From VAZQ01 sp963758945 (GTDB lineage Bacteria > Pseudomonadota > Alphaproteobacteria > Rhizobiales > Xanthobacteraceae), in assembly GCA_963758945.1 (NCBI GenBank), contig CAVWXY010000016.1, forward strand, positions 124,001 to 188,000: a stretch of DNA of 64,000 nt, in the 5' to 3' direction. A program made the position numbers and the translations under genes. Below, piece by piece: positions 17,923-26,789 of this stretch; positions within the stretch are counted from its first letter, which is position 1; each line of letters opens with the position of its first letter. The notes under the pieces are model-generated. The model had not been told where the DNA came from and searched no databases. It saw nothing but the letters and a program-made list of their open reading frames with translations.

Positions 17923-20310
17923 ATGACGAGCACGCGCATTTGGATTAGGCACCTCGCGTTTTGCAGCTTCGCCGGGGTGCTGCTCGTCGCTGCTGCGCTG
18001 CTTGCCGGCGCGGCGCGGGCGGAACCTGCCGAAGCCACCTCGCTCGACTCGATCAAAGCAACGCTGGACGAGGTCGAGGAGACAGCCGGCCGCGAGGACA
18101 TCACGCAGGAAACGCTCGTCGACTTGCGGCAAAAGCTCAACACCGCGGCCGACGATTTGCGCGGCAAGGTCGACGACCTCGAGCCGCGCGTGGGCGAGGC
18201 GGAGGAGCGCCTGAAGCAACTCGGCCCCGCTCCGGCCAAGGATGCGCCGCCCGAGAGCAAGGAGATTGCCGACCAGCGCGAGCAGTTGACGGCGAGTTTC
18301 AACGAGCTCGATGGCGCGCTCAAGCAGGCCCGCGTGCTCTCGGTGCGGATCGGCCAGCTGGGCGAGCGCATCTCCCAGAAACGCCACGCGTTGTATGCCA
18401 GCGAGCTGTTCGCACGGACCGCGAGCGCGCTCGATCCGTTCTTCTGGTCCGACGCCATCCAGGCCTTGCCGATCGAGCTCAAGAGCGCACAGGCACTCGT
18501 GGAGGGGTGGTGGAACGACCGCGGCGCCAGCGCGCGCTCCGTTGTCGCCGCTCTCATCTCGCTCTGCATCGTCGCGGTCGCGGTCGGGCTGACGCAATGG
18601 TGGTTTCCCCGCCTGCAGCCCGGCGCCTACGGCACCCGTTCGGCGAAAGCCTGGATGGCCTTGTGGGTTTTCCTTTGGCTCGCCGCACGCACGCCGGCGG
18701 CGAGCTTCGCCATCCTGCTGGTGTGGGACACGTTGGGATTGCTGACGTTTCGCATCGAGCAGATCGCCGAGGGCCTGTTGGCCGGCATCGCCGCCGCCAC
18801 CTTCGGCCACGGGGTCGCGCGCGGGCTGTTCGCGCCGGAACTGCCCGAGCGGCGCCTGGTGCCGGAGGACGACGAGACCGCACAGTGCTTTCACAATCAC
18901 CTGGTCTGGTCGTCACGCACGCTCGGCGCGCTGGTGGTGCTGCAGGTCGTGCACAAGACCCTGTTCGCGCCGCTGGTCGTCACCATCGCCACCAACGCGC
19001 TGTTCGCCGCGGTGACGGCGGCGTTCCTCATTCACCTCGTGGTCCGGCTGGGGCAGATCAAGCGCGCCCGGGGCGAAGCCCTGATCGTCGCCGCATGGTC
19101 GCATCCCCTGGGTCTGCTGGTGACGGCGTTCCTCGTGCTGGCGCTGGCGGTGGGCTATGCCGGCCTGGCTGCGTTCGTGGCGCTGCGGGTGATCGTCGCG
19201 GCGGCGGTGTTCGGAGCGCTCTACCTGCTGCTCACCATCACGCAGACCTTGTTCGCGACCATCGGCGAGCAAACCGCCAAGGGTCAGCGCCTGGCCGCCA
19301 GTCTGGGCGTGAGCGCGCGCAGCCTGGGTCTGGGCGGAGCGCTGCTGTCGGCGCTGATCCGCGTGATGCTGATCCTGGCCTCCTTCCTTCTGATCATCGG
19401 ACCGTGGGAAGTCTCCACCGCCGATCTGTTCGATACCGTCCGCAACATCCCCTTCGGCTTCAAGATCGGAGAGATCCACGTCTCGTTCCAGGCGGTGCTG
19501 ACGGCGATCTTCGTGCTGGTGGTGTTCCTGGTCATCACCCGTCTCGTCCAACGCTGGCTGGAGACGGAGCTGCTGCCGCGGACCAGGATCGAGCCGAGCC
19601 TCCAGCTCTCCATCGTGACGATCTTCGGCTATGTCGGTGCGATCACGGCGATCACGCTGGCGCTGGCCGGGCTCGGCTTCGACCTGCAGAAGATCGCGCT
19701 GATCGCCGGCGCGCTGTCGGTCGGCATCGGGTTCGGATTGCAGTCGATCGTTTCAAATTTCGTGTCCGGCCTCATCCTGCTCACCGAACGCCCGATCAGG
19801 GTCGGCGATTCCATCACGGTCAAGGGCGAGGCAGGATGGGTGCGGCGCGTTCGCGTGCGCGCGACCGAGATCGAGACCTTCGACCGCGCGAGCGTGATGA
19901 TTCCGAACTCGGAATTCATCACCGGCGTGGTCAAGAACTGGACGCGCACCAACACCCTGGGGCAGGTCGTGGTCGAGGTCGGGGTCGCCTACGAGAGCGA
20001 TGCGCTCAAGGCGCGCGATATCCTGAACGAGATCGCGCGCTCGCATCCGCTGATCGTCCAGACTCCCCCGCCGTCGGCGTTTCTGGTGCGCTTCGGCGAC
20101 AGCGCGCTGGAATTCCAGCTGAGTTGCATCATTACCGACGTCACGCAGGGGCTCTCGATCAAGAGCGACCTGCACTACGCGATCATCGAGAAGTTCCGCG
20201 CCGCCGGCATCGTGATTCCGTATCCGCAACGGGAAGTCCATTGGCGCATGGAGGAACAGGAGAAGAAACGCGCCGATTTGCCGGACAAGAATGGCCTGGC
20301 AGGCGCGTGA
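17923..20310 (+). CDS. Mechanosensitive channel of the DUF3772-MscS family
   Basis: A 795-residue inner-membrane protein. A cleavable signal sequence (FAGVLLVAAALLAGAARAEP) precedes a periplasmic coiled-coil DUF3772 domain (about 40-190), then many transmembrane helices and the MscS pore and beta domain. The pore-proximal signature FGLQSIVSNFVSGLILLTER is followed by PIRVGDSITV, and the sequence ends with the alpha/beta tail PYPQREVHWRM. It would open under hypo-osmotic membrane tension. The ATG at 17923 follows GGGAGA by about ten bases; an in-frame Met at 17824 would delay the signal peptide. It diverges from rlmN. Confidence 0.9.
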   Translation: MTSTRIWIRHLAFCSFAGVLLVAAALLAGAARAEPAEATSLDSIKATLDEVEETAGREDITQETLVDLRQKLNTAADDLRGKVDDLEPRVGEAEERLKQLGPAPAKDAPPESKEIADQREQLTASFNELDGALKQARVLSVRIGQLGERISQKRHALYASELFARTASALDPFFWSDAIQALPIELKSAQALVEGWWNDRGASARSVVAALISLCIVAVAVGLTQWWFPRLQPGAYGTRSAKAWMALWVFLWLAARTPAASFAILLVWDTLGLLTFRIEQIAEGLLAGIAAATFGHGVARGLFAPELPERRLVPEDDETAQCFHNHLVWSSRTLGALVVLQVVHKTLFAPLVVTIATNALFAAVTAAFLIHLVVRLGQIKRARGEALIVAAWSHPLGLLVTAFLVLALAVGYAGLAAFVALRVIVAAAVFGALYLLLTITQTLFATIGEQTAKGQRLAASLGVSARSLGLGGALLSALIRVMLILASFLLIIGPWEVSTADLFDTVRNIPFGFKIGEIHVSFQAVLTAIFVLVVFLVITRLVQRWLETELLPRTRIEPSLQLSIVTIFGYVGAITAITLALAGLGFDLQKIALIAGALSVGIGFGLQSIVSNFVSGLILLTERPIRVGDSITVKGEAGWVRRVRVRATEIETFDRASVMIPNSEFITGVVKNWTRTNTLGQVVVEVGVAYESDALKARDILNEIARSHPLIVQTPPPSAFLVRFGDSALEFQLSCIITDVTQGLSIKSDLHYAIIEKFRAAGIVIPYPQREVHWRMEEQEKKRADLPDKNGLAGA

Positions 20311-20339
20311 CGCCTGACCGCTGCCCCACATCGGGTGTC

Positions 20340-20360
20340 ATCCTCGCGAAAAGCGAGGAT
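20340..20360. repeat. Intergenic hairpin ending in ATCCATATT
   Basis: Eight-base arms ATCCTCGC and GCGAGGAT around a five-base loop, followed by CCATATTCC, lie between two convergent genes. The same trailing CCATAT is seen after the repeat block at 53689, suggesting one dispersed repeat family. Confidence 0.5.
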
Positions 20361-20426
20361 CCATATTCCAGAGATCGCATTGGGGGCACGACGGCGGCAC
20401 GGTGGGGTCGAGGCAGGGCCCTCGGC

Positions 20427-21212
20427 TTACGCCAGCCGCTCGATCAACGCCATCGCCGCCGCCGGCGCGCGCACCTTCGCGCCGGAGATCATGTAGATGA
20501 AGACGTCCCGCGTGCGCTTGTCCGCCGGCGGGCCCGCGATGGTCGCCAGATCATCGGACGCGCCGCCGGCGGCCCACACGCGTGCGCGCTGCGCCCAGAG
20601 CTCGAGCGCGCGCGCGGGGTAGCCGGTTTTTTCCTTTTCCGTCGTGCGCTGCAGCCGGGCATAGACGAAATCGCCGGTGAGGTCGGCGATCAGCGGATGC
20701 TTGGCGGAATCGGCGAGCACGGCGGCGACCGAGAACTCCCGCAGCAGGGCGATGAACTCCGGCACGATGAAGCTCGCGTGCCGCACCTCGACCACGTGAC
20801 GGAGGGCCTTGCCCGCGAGCCGCCGCGGCAGCAGCGCGAGAAAGGCGGCAAAGTCGTCGCGCTCGAATTTCTTGCCCGGATGGAATTGCCAGAGGATCGG
20901 CCCGAGCTTGCCCGCCAGTTCGAGGACGCCGCTCTCGAAGAACCGCCCGATCGAGTCGCCCGCTTCGGCGAGCACGCGGCGATGGGTGGCGTAGCGCGGC
21001 GCCTTGAGCGAGAACACGAAGTCGTCCGGGGTCTCGGCCGCCCATCTGCGGAAGCTCTCCGGCTTCTGCGTGCTGTAGAACGTGCCGTTGATCTCGATCG
21101 TGGTGAGCTTGCGGCTGGCATAGTCGAGCTCGCGCGCCTGCGGAAGCCCCTTGGGGTAGAACTCCCCGCGCCAGGGCGCGAACACCCAGCCGCCGATGCC
21201 GACACGGATCAT
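20427..21212 (-). CDS. DUF72 (YecE-like) family protein
   Basis: A 261-residue TIM-barrel-like protein of the DUF72 family. Signature stretches are MIRVGIGGWVFAPWRGEFYP, TIEINGTFYSTQ, FSLKAPRYATH, LWQFHPGKKF and VVEVRHASF. It is widespread and soluble, with no established activity. Weak structural likeness to nucleases has been proposed for the family. It appears to be a single-gene unit on the minus strand, convergent with the MscS gene. Confidence 0.85.
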   Translation of the reverse strand: MIRVGIGGWVFAPWRGEFYPKGLPQARELDYASRKLTTIEINGTFYSTQKPESFRRWAAETPDDFVFSLKAPRYATHRRVLAEAGDSIGRFFESGVLELAGKLGPILWQFHPGKKFERDDFAAFLALLPRRLAGKALRHVVEVRHASFIVPEFIALLREFSVAAVLADSAKHPLIADLTGDFVYARLQRTTEKEKTGYPARALELWAQRARVWAAGGASDDLATIAGPPADKRTRDVFIYMISGAKVRAPAAAMALIERLA

Positions 21213-21320
21213 GGCGCATGGCTCCGCTCACCGATTTCCGAGATCATATCAGTCCGACACGAGGGTCAACTCGGCAAGTCCACGGCTTTGCAATGAGCCG
21301 GCGGGTCCCCGTCGGCGGAC

Positions 21321-22515
21321 CTATTTTGGAAACGTCGCCGCCATGTCCTTGGCGCCTTGCAATCTGACCTCTCGGTCCATCTTGGCGTCGGTCGCGGCGA
21401 CGAGCTTGGCCACGACGTTGTGGCGAATGGCGACGGGATTGCGGTGATAGCCCCCCGGCTGGAAGAAATTCGCGGTGGGGACGCGTTCGCGCCATGCCGC
21501 CGGCATCCCGATCATGTCGATGCCGTTGCCGTCGCCGGTCAGGTTCATCATCTCGAGCTCGGCCGCGGTCAACGTGGCGGCATATCCCTGCTTGCGTGCG
21601 AACCGGATGGAGTTCGAGAAGCTTCTGCACCTGCAGCAGCGGGCCGACATCGAGATCGAGATTGAGCGCATGGATGGCGAGCCCTTTCGGCGCGCCCGCC
21701 AACCGGCCGTGCGCGCTCCAGGAATCCGGCACGCTGCGGCTGACCGCGACCATGCTGCGGAGGACCGCGACCTTGTGCTGCAGCGCCGCCCTCGCTTCGC
21801 CGCTCGCCGCCGTGGCTTTCGCTTGCAAGGTCCGCAGGAAATGATCGCCCTTCTCGGCCAGAAGCTCGACGCTGTTGGTGGACAGGAGCTGGTTGTAGCC
21901 GAGCGCGGTCGAAATCGCCCGCGCGTCCGGCCTGGGATATTCCAAGCCCGCCTGCACGTCGTATTTGCCGTTGCCGCCGGACTCGAACGCATAGACGCGA
22001 ACCGCCTGCTCCGCGGTGAGCCCGGCCGCGGCCGCGATCCTGGCATAGGCGCGCTTGTACTCGATCTCGCTTTGCGGCAGTCGCGGCGCGAATTTGAATT
22101 CGCGCGCCGCCGCCTGCAGGAAATCGGCGACGACCGGCACGTATTTCCCGGACGGCGGCTCCTCCGCCGGTGCTGAGGGATCGACCGGGCGCGGCGGACC
22201 CGCATAAACCGGCGGCTGCGCCAGCACGTAGTCCTGGAGCAGGATGTCCTGGCCGCTGCGGCGTTTGGTCACGCGCAGGCGCCGCTTCTCGGCAACGGCA
22301 TTCCAATAGGCCTCGGCCTCGGCCTCATAGCGCCCGCGCGCGGCGAGGTATTGCGCCAGGAGAAAATGATATTCGACCATGGCGGCCGGCGTCGCCTGCG
22401 CGACGATCACCGCGCCGCTCGCCCGCACGCCGGCGGGCTCGGCCGCCAGGCCCGCGGCCGGCGATAGCAACAGCGCGGCAAGCAGGCACCTGCGGCCGAC
22501 GTCGGCACTGATCAT
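21321..22515 (-). pseudogene. Exported lysozyme-like (ESGG motif) protein, one frameshift
   Basis: A signal peptide (RRCLLAALLLSPAAGLAA) and about 300 residues of soluble protein can be read. The stretch VRVYAFESGGNGKYDVQAGLE has the Glu-Ser-Gly-Gly of lysozyme-like lytic transglycosylases and is followed by ISTALGYNQLLSTNSVELLAEKG, so peptidoglycan cleavage is plausible but not proven. Near 21609 the frame changes, and the sequence continues as IRFARKQGYAATLTAAELEMMNLTGDGNGIDMIG to the stop at 21321. The two halves join without loss, consistent with a single-base indel. Confidence 0.65.
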
Positions 22516-22663
22516 CGTTGTCTTTCGGCGGTCATTGCGTCCGCCACACAGCGGCGGTCCGGCATCCCTCAACACGGCTGTCGCCGATAAAGACACGCCC
22601 GCGGTTATGGAATGACTAACGTCTGCTCGAGCCGCCGACGCGAGGCGTCTCGCGAGGCGAGCG

Positions 22664-23278
22664 CTATTTGCACTCCTGCTCGACCTTGTCGAGCGCCTGG
22701 GAGAGGCCCTTGAGCGAATATTGATCGGTCGATTGCGCGCCGCGGCCCGAGGTGCCCTTCACCGTCAGGTCGGCGCCCTTGCGCATGGCCTCGATCATGC
22801 GGGCCTCCTCGGCGACATTCTTGATCCAGGCGCCGTCGTTCTGGGTGTACATCGCGAACTTGGTGCTGCCGATCTCGGCAGTCGCGTCCGAGCTGGTCTT
22901 GAACGGATAGCCGATGATGATCGACACCTCGTTCTTCACGTTCTCGGCGGGCCGCGTCGAGACGAAGACATAGGCCGGGTCGCGGCTGCGGCCGGGAGGC
23001 TCGGTCTTGGTCGTCTTGGGCTTGCCGAGCGCAAAGCAGACCTTCTTGCCGCCGGGCGCGGCGGTATAGGCACCCCAATCGCCGTACTGGCCGAGCAGGG
23101 TCGGCTGGGCGTCGCCGGCGGGTGCCGCTGCGGTCGCTGCGGATTTCCCCGGCTGGGCGGCGGCGGGCGGCTTGGCGTGCTGCGGGGCGGCGGCTGGCTT
23201 CGCGGGCTGCTGCGCGAAGGCAGCCGGCGTCAGCGATGCGAGGATGATTACTGTCGCTGCCAATCGAATGGCGGTCAT
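22664..23278 (-). CDS. Invasion-associated locus B (IalB) family protein
   Basis: A 204-residue exported protein. It has a signal peptide (MTAIRLAATVIILASLTPAAFA), an Ala/Pro/Lys-rich linker of about 55 residues, and then the IalB fold: YGDWGAYTAAPGGKKVCFALGKP, AYVFVSTRPAENVKNEVSIIIGY and KFAMYTQNDGAWIKN. In Bartonella the founder affects erythrocyte invasion. In free-living rhizobiales the family is common and its role is unknown. The ATG at 23278 has GGAGG nine bases upstream. It diverges from the quinone-oxidoreductase gene across about 200 bases. Confidence 0.82.
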   Translation of the reverse strand: MTAIRLAATVIILASLTPAAFAQQPAKPAAAPQHAKPPAAAQPGKSAATAAAPAGDAQPTLLGQYGDWGAYTAAPGGKKVCFALGKPKTTKTEPPGRSRDPAYVFVSTRPAENVKNEVSIIIGYPFKTSSDATAEIGSTKFAMYTQNDGAWIKNVAEEARMIEAMRKGADLTVKGTSGRGAQSTDQYSLKGLSQALDKVEQECK

Positions 23279-23474
23279 CGGCCCAACCTCCGTGACGCTG
23301 GCACCTTGAAAGAGCACGGCCCTCGACGCTATGGACTGCTTGCGGAATTCGGCAATGTGAAGGCGGATCGGCGGCCGGCGCCGAGGCTGCGCAACTGGAA
23401 GCTGTAATGCCGCGAGGCCCCCGCCGCGGTCGCCGTCCGGACGATCGCAGCGGCCAACCGTCGAGCCGTATCCC

Positions 23475-24450
23475 GTGAAAGCCGTCCTCTGCCAACGCTT
23501 CGGTACCCCCGACGAACTCGTGGTCGCGGACATCCCCGAGCCGGCCGCCGGGCCCGGCGAGGTCGTCGCCAGGGTCGAAGCGGTCGGATTGAATTTCTTC
23601 GACACGCTGATCATCGCCGGCAAATACCAGACCAAGCCGCCGTTTCCGTTTTCGCCGGGGGGCGAGTTCGCCGGCGTGGTCGAAAGCGTCGGCCCCGGCG
23701 TGGGCGAATTTGCGCCCGGCGACAGGGTCATGGGCTACACCAATTTCAACGCCGCCCGCGAGCGCACCGCGGTGCCGGCAAGCCAGATCGTCAAGATCCC
23801 GCCGGGAACTCGATTCCGACCGCGCCGCGGCGCTGACCATCATCTACGGTACATCCTATTACGCGCTCAAGCACCGCGCGCTGCTGCGTCCGCAGGAGAC
23901 GCTGGCCGTGCTCGGCGCCTCGGGCGGGGTCGGCCTCGCGGCGGTCGAACTGGGCGTCCTGATGGGCGCGCGGGTGATCGCCTGCGCGTCCACCGACGAC
24001 AAGCTCGCCTTCGCCCGCGCCCACGGCGCGCACGAGGTCGTAAACTACGAGCGTGACGACCTGCGCGACGCGCTCAGGCGGCTCGGCGGCGAGCACGGCA
24101 TCGATGTCGTATTCGACCCGGTGGGCGGCCGCTACAGCGAGCCGGCGGTGCGGTCGCTCGCCTGGGAAGGCCGGCACCTCGTGGTCGGCTTTGCCGCCGG
24201 CGAGATTCCGAAGCTGCCGCTCAATCTGGTGCTGCTCAAGGGCTGCGCCGTGCTCGGCGTGTTCTGGGGACACTGGGTTCGCCACGACGTGCGGGAGTAC
24301 AAGGCCGCCATCGGCGAACTTGCGCGCTGGGGCGCCGAGGGCAAGCTGTCGTGCCACATTCAGAAGGTCTACCCGCTGGCCGAAGCACCCGCGGCGCTCA
24401 AGGCGCTCGCCGAGCGCAAGGTGATGGGCAAGCTGCTGCTGCGGCCGTGA
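23475..24450 (+). pseudogene. NADPH:quinone oxidoreductase (zeta-crystallin-like MDR), one frameshift
   Basis: Medium-chain dehydrogenase/reductase without the structural zinc site. The catalytic GroES-like half is MKAVLCQRFGTPDELVV ... GLNFFDTLIIAGKYQ ... FSPGGEFAGVV; the Rossmann half is LAVLGASGGVGLAAVELG with VVFDPVGG. Near 23804-23806, in CCGCCGGG, one base too many switches the frame: the first half reads KIPPG and the second resumes ELDSDRAAALTIIYGTSYYAL. Both halves are otherwise complete, so a one-base sequencing insertion is the simplest reading. The enzyme would transfer two or one electrons from NADPH to quinones or reduce an enone. Confidence 0.8.
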
Positions 24451-24459
24451 GGCCGCGCA

Positions 24460-24490
24460 GCCCGGATGGAGCGCAGCGAAAACCGGGGAC
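24460..24490. repeat. Dispersed repeat, GGATGGAGCGCAGCG core, copy 1
   Basis: The sequence GCCCGGATGGAGCGCAGCG followed by AAAACCGGGGAC sits between a stop codon and a convergent gene. A second copy with the same 15-base core occurs at 28389-28428, again directly after a stop codon. Its CCGG ends are complementary, so it can fold as a stem. Confidence 0.6.
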
Positions 24491-24563
24491 GCTGTTTCCG
24501 CATTGTGCCACGGCGCTTCGAAGACGCGCGGGAGCGCGCTTACAGCTCCATGCGGCTACAGGT

Positions 24564-24947
24564 CTACGGCTCAGGGTCGGCCGCCGACATGCGCGCCAGC
24601 GCGGCGCGCGCGGCGTCGCGATGTTCCGGGCGTAGATGTCCGGCCACCGTGCGCACCGCCGTGAGCAGCACCGCCGCATCATCGGTGAAGCCCAGAAACG
24701 GCAACACGTCCGGCATGATGTCGAACGGCATCACGAAATAGGCGAGCGCGCCGACGAGCGCCGTCTTCACGTGCAACGGCGTGGCGCGGTCGAAGGCGCA
24801 GTAATAGGCCGCGAGCAGATCCTCGGCGAAGGGCAGCCGCGCCGCCATCCGCGCCGCCTTGCGCCAGAACTCGCGCCGCACGCGCTCCTCGTCGCGCGCC
24901 TCGCGCTCGTCGAACTGCGTCCAGAATGCGGTCCGCTCGAACGGCAT
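24564..24947 (-). CDS. DUF1232 (YkvA-like) protein
   Basis: A 127-residue protein with the DUF1232 core HVKTALVGALAYFVMPFDIMPDVLPFLGFTDD, a hydrophobic hairpin with the conserved YxxxPxDxxPD pattern. The family is membrane-associated and of unknown function. The start MPFERTAFW at 24947 is preferred because the in-frame extension upstream runs through an intergenic palindromic repeat. Confidence 0.75.
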   Translation of the reverse strand: MPFERTAFWTQFDEREARDEERVRREFWRKAARMAARLPFAEDLLAAYYCAFDRATPLHVKTALVGALAYFVMPFDIMPDVLPFLGFTDDAAVLLTAVRTVAGHLRPEHRDAARAALARMSAADPEP

Positions 24948-24971
24948 CGACTGCTCCAAAGCCGCGTCACT

Positions 24972-25035
24972 TGTCGTCCCCGCAATGGGGTCCCCGCGAC
25001 CCAAGCGCCGCGGGGTGCCCCTCGCGGGGACGACA
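24972..25035. repeat. Nested palindromic repeat, TGTCGTCCCCGC family
   Basis: Outer 12-base arms TGTCGTCCCCGC (24972-24983) and GCGGGGACGACA (25024-25035) are perfectly complementary. Inside is a second stem, CCCCGCG (24992-24998) with CGCGGGG (25010-25016), which gives a cruciform. Related copies start at 40372 and 53631. Confidence 0.7.
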
Positions 25036-25121
25036 GCGATCAACATCCGGATAAATGGTTGCGGCGGCGGGCCGCCGCAAGCGCCCGATCCGTGCTGCCG
25101 CCTGCGGCCGACGCGTAGGCC

Positions 25122-25421
25122 TCAACGCGAGGCTTCCGCCAGCCGGTTCATGGCCTCGGCCAGCGCGAGATCGCGCTCGGTCACGCCGCCGGCATCGTGG
25201 GTCGCCAGCGTCACCTCGACCCGGTCGTAGACGTTGAACCACTCGGGATGATGGTCGAGCTTTTCGGCGACGAGCGCGGCGCGGGTCATGAAGCCGAAGG
25301 CGGCGTTGAAATCCGCGAAGGTGAACGTCCTCATAATGGCGTCGCGGCCCTTCACCTCGCTCCAGCCGTCGAGCCGGGCGAGGGCGCTCTTGCGCGCACT
25401 GTCGGTCAATTTCGCAATCAT
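25122..25421 (-). CDS. phhB: 4a-hydroxytetrahydrobiopterin (pterin-4-alpha-carbinolamine) dehydratase
   Basis: A 99-residue protein that dehydrates 4a-hydroxy-tetrahydropterin to quinonoid dihydropterin during pterin recycling. The whole fold is readable: the N-terminal LARLDGWSEV, the FADFNAAFGFMTRAAL helix, and the catalytic EKLDHHPEWFNVYDRVEVTLATHDAGGVT with its paired histidines. No phenylalanine hydroxylase gene is in view. The ATG at 25421 gives the standard length. Confidence 0.92.
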   Translation of the reverse strand: MIAKLTDSARKSALARLDGWSEVKGRDAIMRTFTFADFNAAFGFMTRAALVAEKLDHHPEWFNVYDRVEVTLATHDAGGVTERDLALAEAMNRLAEASR

Positions 25422-25574
25422 GGTCGGCACCTCGTGAGCGGGCGAATTGTGCCATGAATCACGCCCCCGCGGCCACTCGCAAAGGCGGGCGGAACGCTTA
25501 CCTATCAAGCAACGACGCGAACCGATCTGCCGGATGCGGTATGACATCGGCCGTGCCTTCGTGCGGAGGTCCTC

Positions 25575-26693
25575 ATGTCCTGGTCGCTCAACATCGGCAG
25601 GATCGCCGGCACGGCGATTCTCGTGCACATCACTTTCGTTCTGTTCCTGGGCTGGATTTTCGTGGCGAGCTGGGTCGCGGGCGGGCCGGAATCGGCCTGG
25701 CAGGCGCTCGCCTTCATGGTGCTGCTGTTCGCCTGCGTGGTGGCGCACGAGTTCGGCCACATCTTCACCGCGCGCGCCTTCGGCGTGACGACGCCGGACG
25801 TGGTGCTGCTGCCGATCGGCGGGGTGGCCCGGCTCGAGCGCATCCCGGAGGAGCCGTGGCAGGAATTCCTGATCGCCATCGCCGGCCCGCTGGTGAACGT
25901 GGTGATCGCGCTCGTGCTGATGCTGATCGCCGGCGCCCACCTGAACGTCGTCAATCTCTATGCGGTCGAAAATCCAACGGCCTCGATGATCGATCGGCTC
26001 GCGGCGGTGAATCTGTTCCTCGCCGTCTTCAACATGATCCCCGCCTTTCCCATGGACGGCGGGCGCGTGTTGCGCGCGGTGCTCGCTGCGCGCATGGGCT
26101 ACGTGCGCGCCACCGAGGTCGCCGCGTTCATCGGCCAGGGCGTCGCCTTCGCGCTCGGCTTCGTCGGGCTGTTCTACAACCCGCTGCTGATCTTCATCGC
26201 CATCTTCGTCTATCTCGCCGCTTCCTCCGAGGCGCATCTCGTCGCCATCCGCGCGATGTCGCGCGGCGTGCCGGTGAGCGCGGCGATGATGACGCAATTC
26301 GCCACGCTCACGCCCGACGCGAAGGTGGACGAGGCGGTGCAGACGCTGCTGCGCACGAGCCAGGCGGAATTCCCGGTGATCGACGCGGCCGGCAAGCCGG
26401 TCGGCCTGCTCGGCCGCGGCGACCTCATCCGCGCGCTCAAGGAGCTCGGCCCCGAGGCCCGCGTCGCCGACGCGATGACGACCACGGTGCCGACCATCGC
26501 GCAACGCCGCTGCCTCGAAGAGGCGTTCCGCATGTTGCAGGAAAAATCCGCGCCCGCCGTCGCGGTGGTCGACGCTGCCGGCCGCCTCGTCGGCCTGGTC
26601 ACTTCGGAGACCGTGGGCGAGATGCTGATGCTGCACCAGGCCCTGCCCACCGGCGTGCGGCTCGGACCATGGACGCGGCCGACGGGCGCCTGA
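25575..26693 (+). CDS. Site-2 protease family protein with C-terminal CBS pair
   Basis: A 372-residue M50 intramembrane metalloprotease. The zinc site is HEFGH at residues 58-62 together with the distal NMIPAFPMDGGR motif that supplies the Asp ligand. Four to six transmembrane segments occupy the first ~210 residues. The tail carries two CBS domains (AKVDEAVQTLLRTSQAEFPVID and RCLEEAFRMLQEKSAPAVAVVD), the SpoIVFB/Rip3-like arrangement in which nucleotide binding by CBS may gate proteolysis. The natural substrate, probably an anti-sigma factor or membrane regulator, is unknown. It lies upstream of phoD, separated by a Pho box. Confidence 0.9.
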   Translation: MSWSLNIGRIAGTAILVHITFVLFLGWIFVASWVAGGPESAWQALAFMVLLFACVVAHEFGHIFTARAFGVTTPDVVLLPIGGVARLERIPEEPWQEFLIAIAGPLVNVVIALVLMLIAGAHLNVVNLYAVENPTASMIDRLAAVNLFLAVFNMIPAFPMDGGRVLRAVLAARMGYVRATEVAAFIGQGVAFALGFVGLFYNPLLIFIAIFVYLAASSEAHLVAIRAMSRGVPVSAAMMTQFATLTPDAKVDEAVQTLLRTSQAEFPVIDAAGKPVGLLGRGDLIRALKELGPEARVADAMTTTVPTIAQRRCLEEAFRMLQEKSAPAVAVVDAAGRLVGLVTSETVGEMLMLHQALPTGVRLGPWTRPTGA

Positions 26694-26704
26694 GGCGTTT
26701 TCCA

Positions 26705-26744
26705 CTGTCACGAAGTTGTCGCATGGCCGTCCGCGTGCTGTGAG
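26705..26744 (+). promoter_or_regulatory. Pho box (PhoB operator) upstream of phoD
   Basis: Four direct repeats of a seven-base unit recur every 11 bases: CTGTCAC (26705), TTGTCGC (26716), CCGTCCG (26727) and CTGTGAG (26738). The first two fit the PhoB consensus CTGTCAT-N4-CTGTCAT closely and the outer ones less so. The block ends 45 bases before the phoD start, where a PhoB-activated promoter would be expected. Confidence 0.65.
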
Positions 26745-26789
26745 AATTCGCCGCCATGTTCGCCGCTTCCCGCAGATTGGAGGCTTTCC

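Noticed and set aside
17961..21296. 1111-codon plus-strand frame across the MscS gene and DUF72 gene
   Set aside because: Arg/Gly/Ala-rich shadow of the MscS channel frame and of the antisense DUF72 gene, with no protein-like features.
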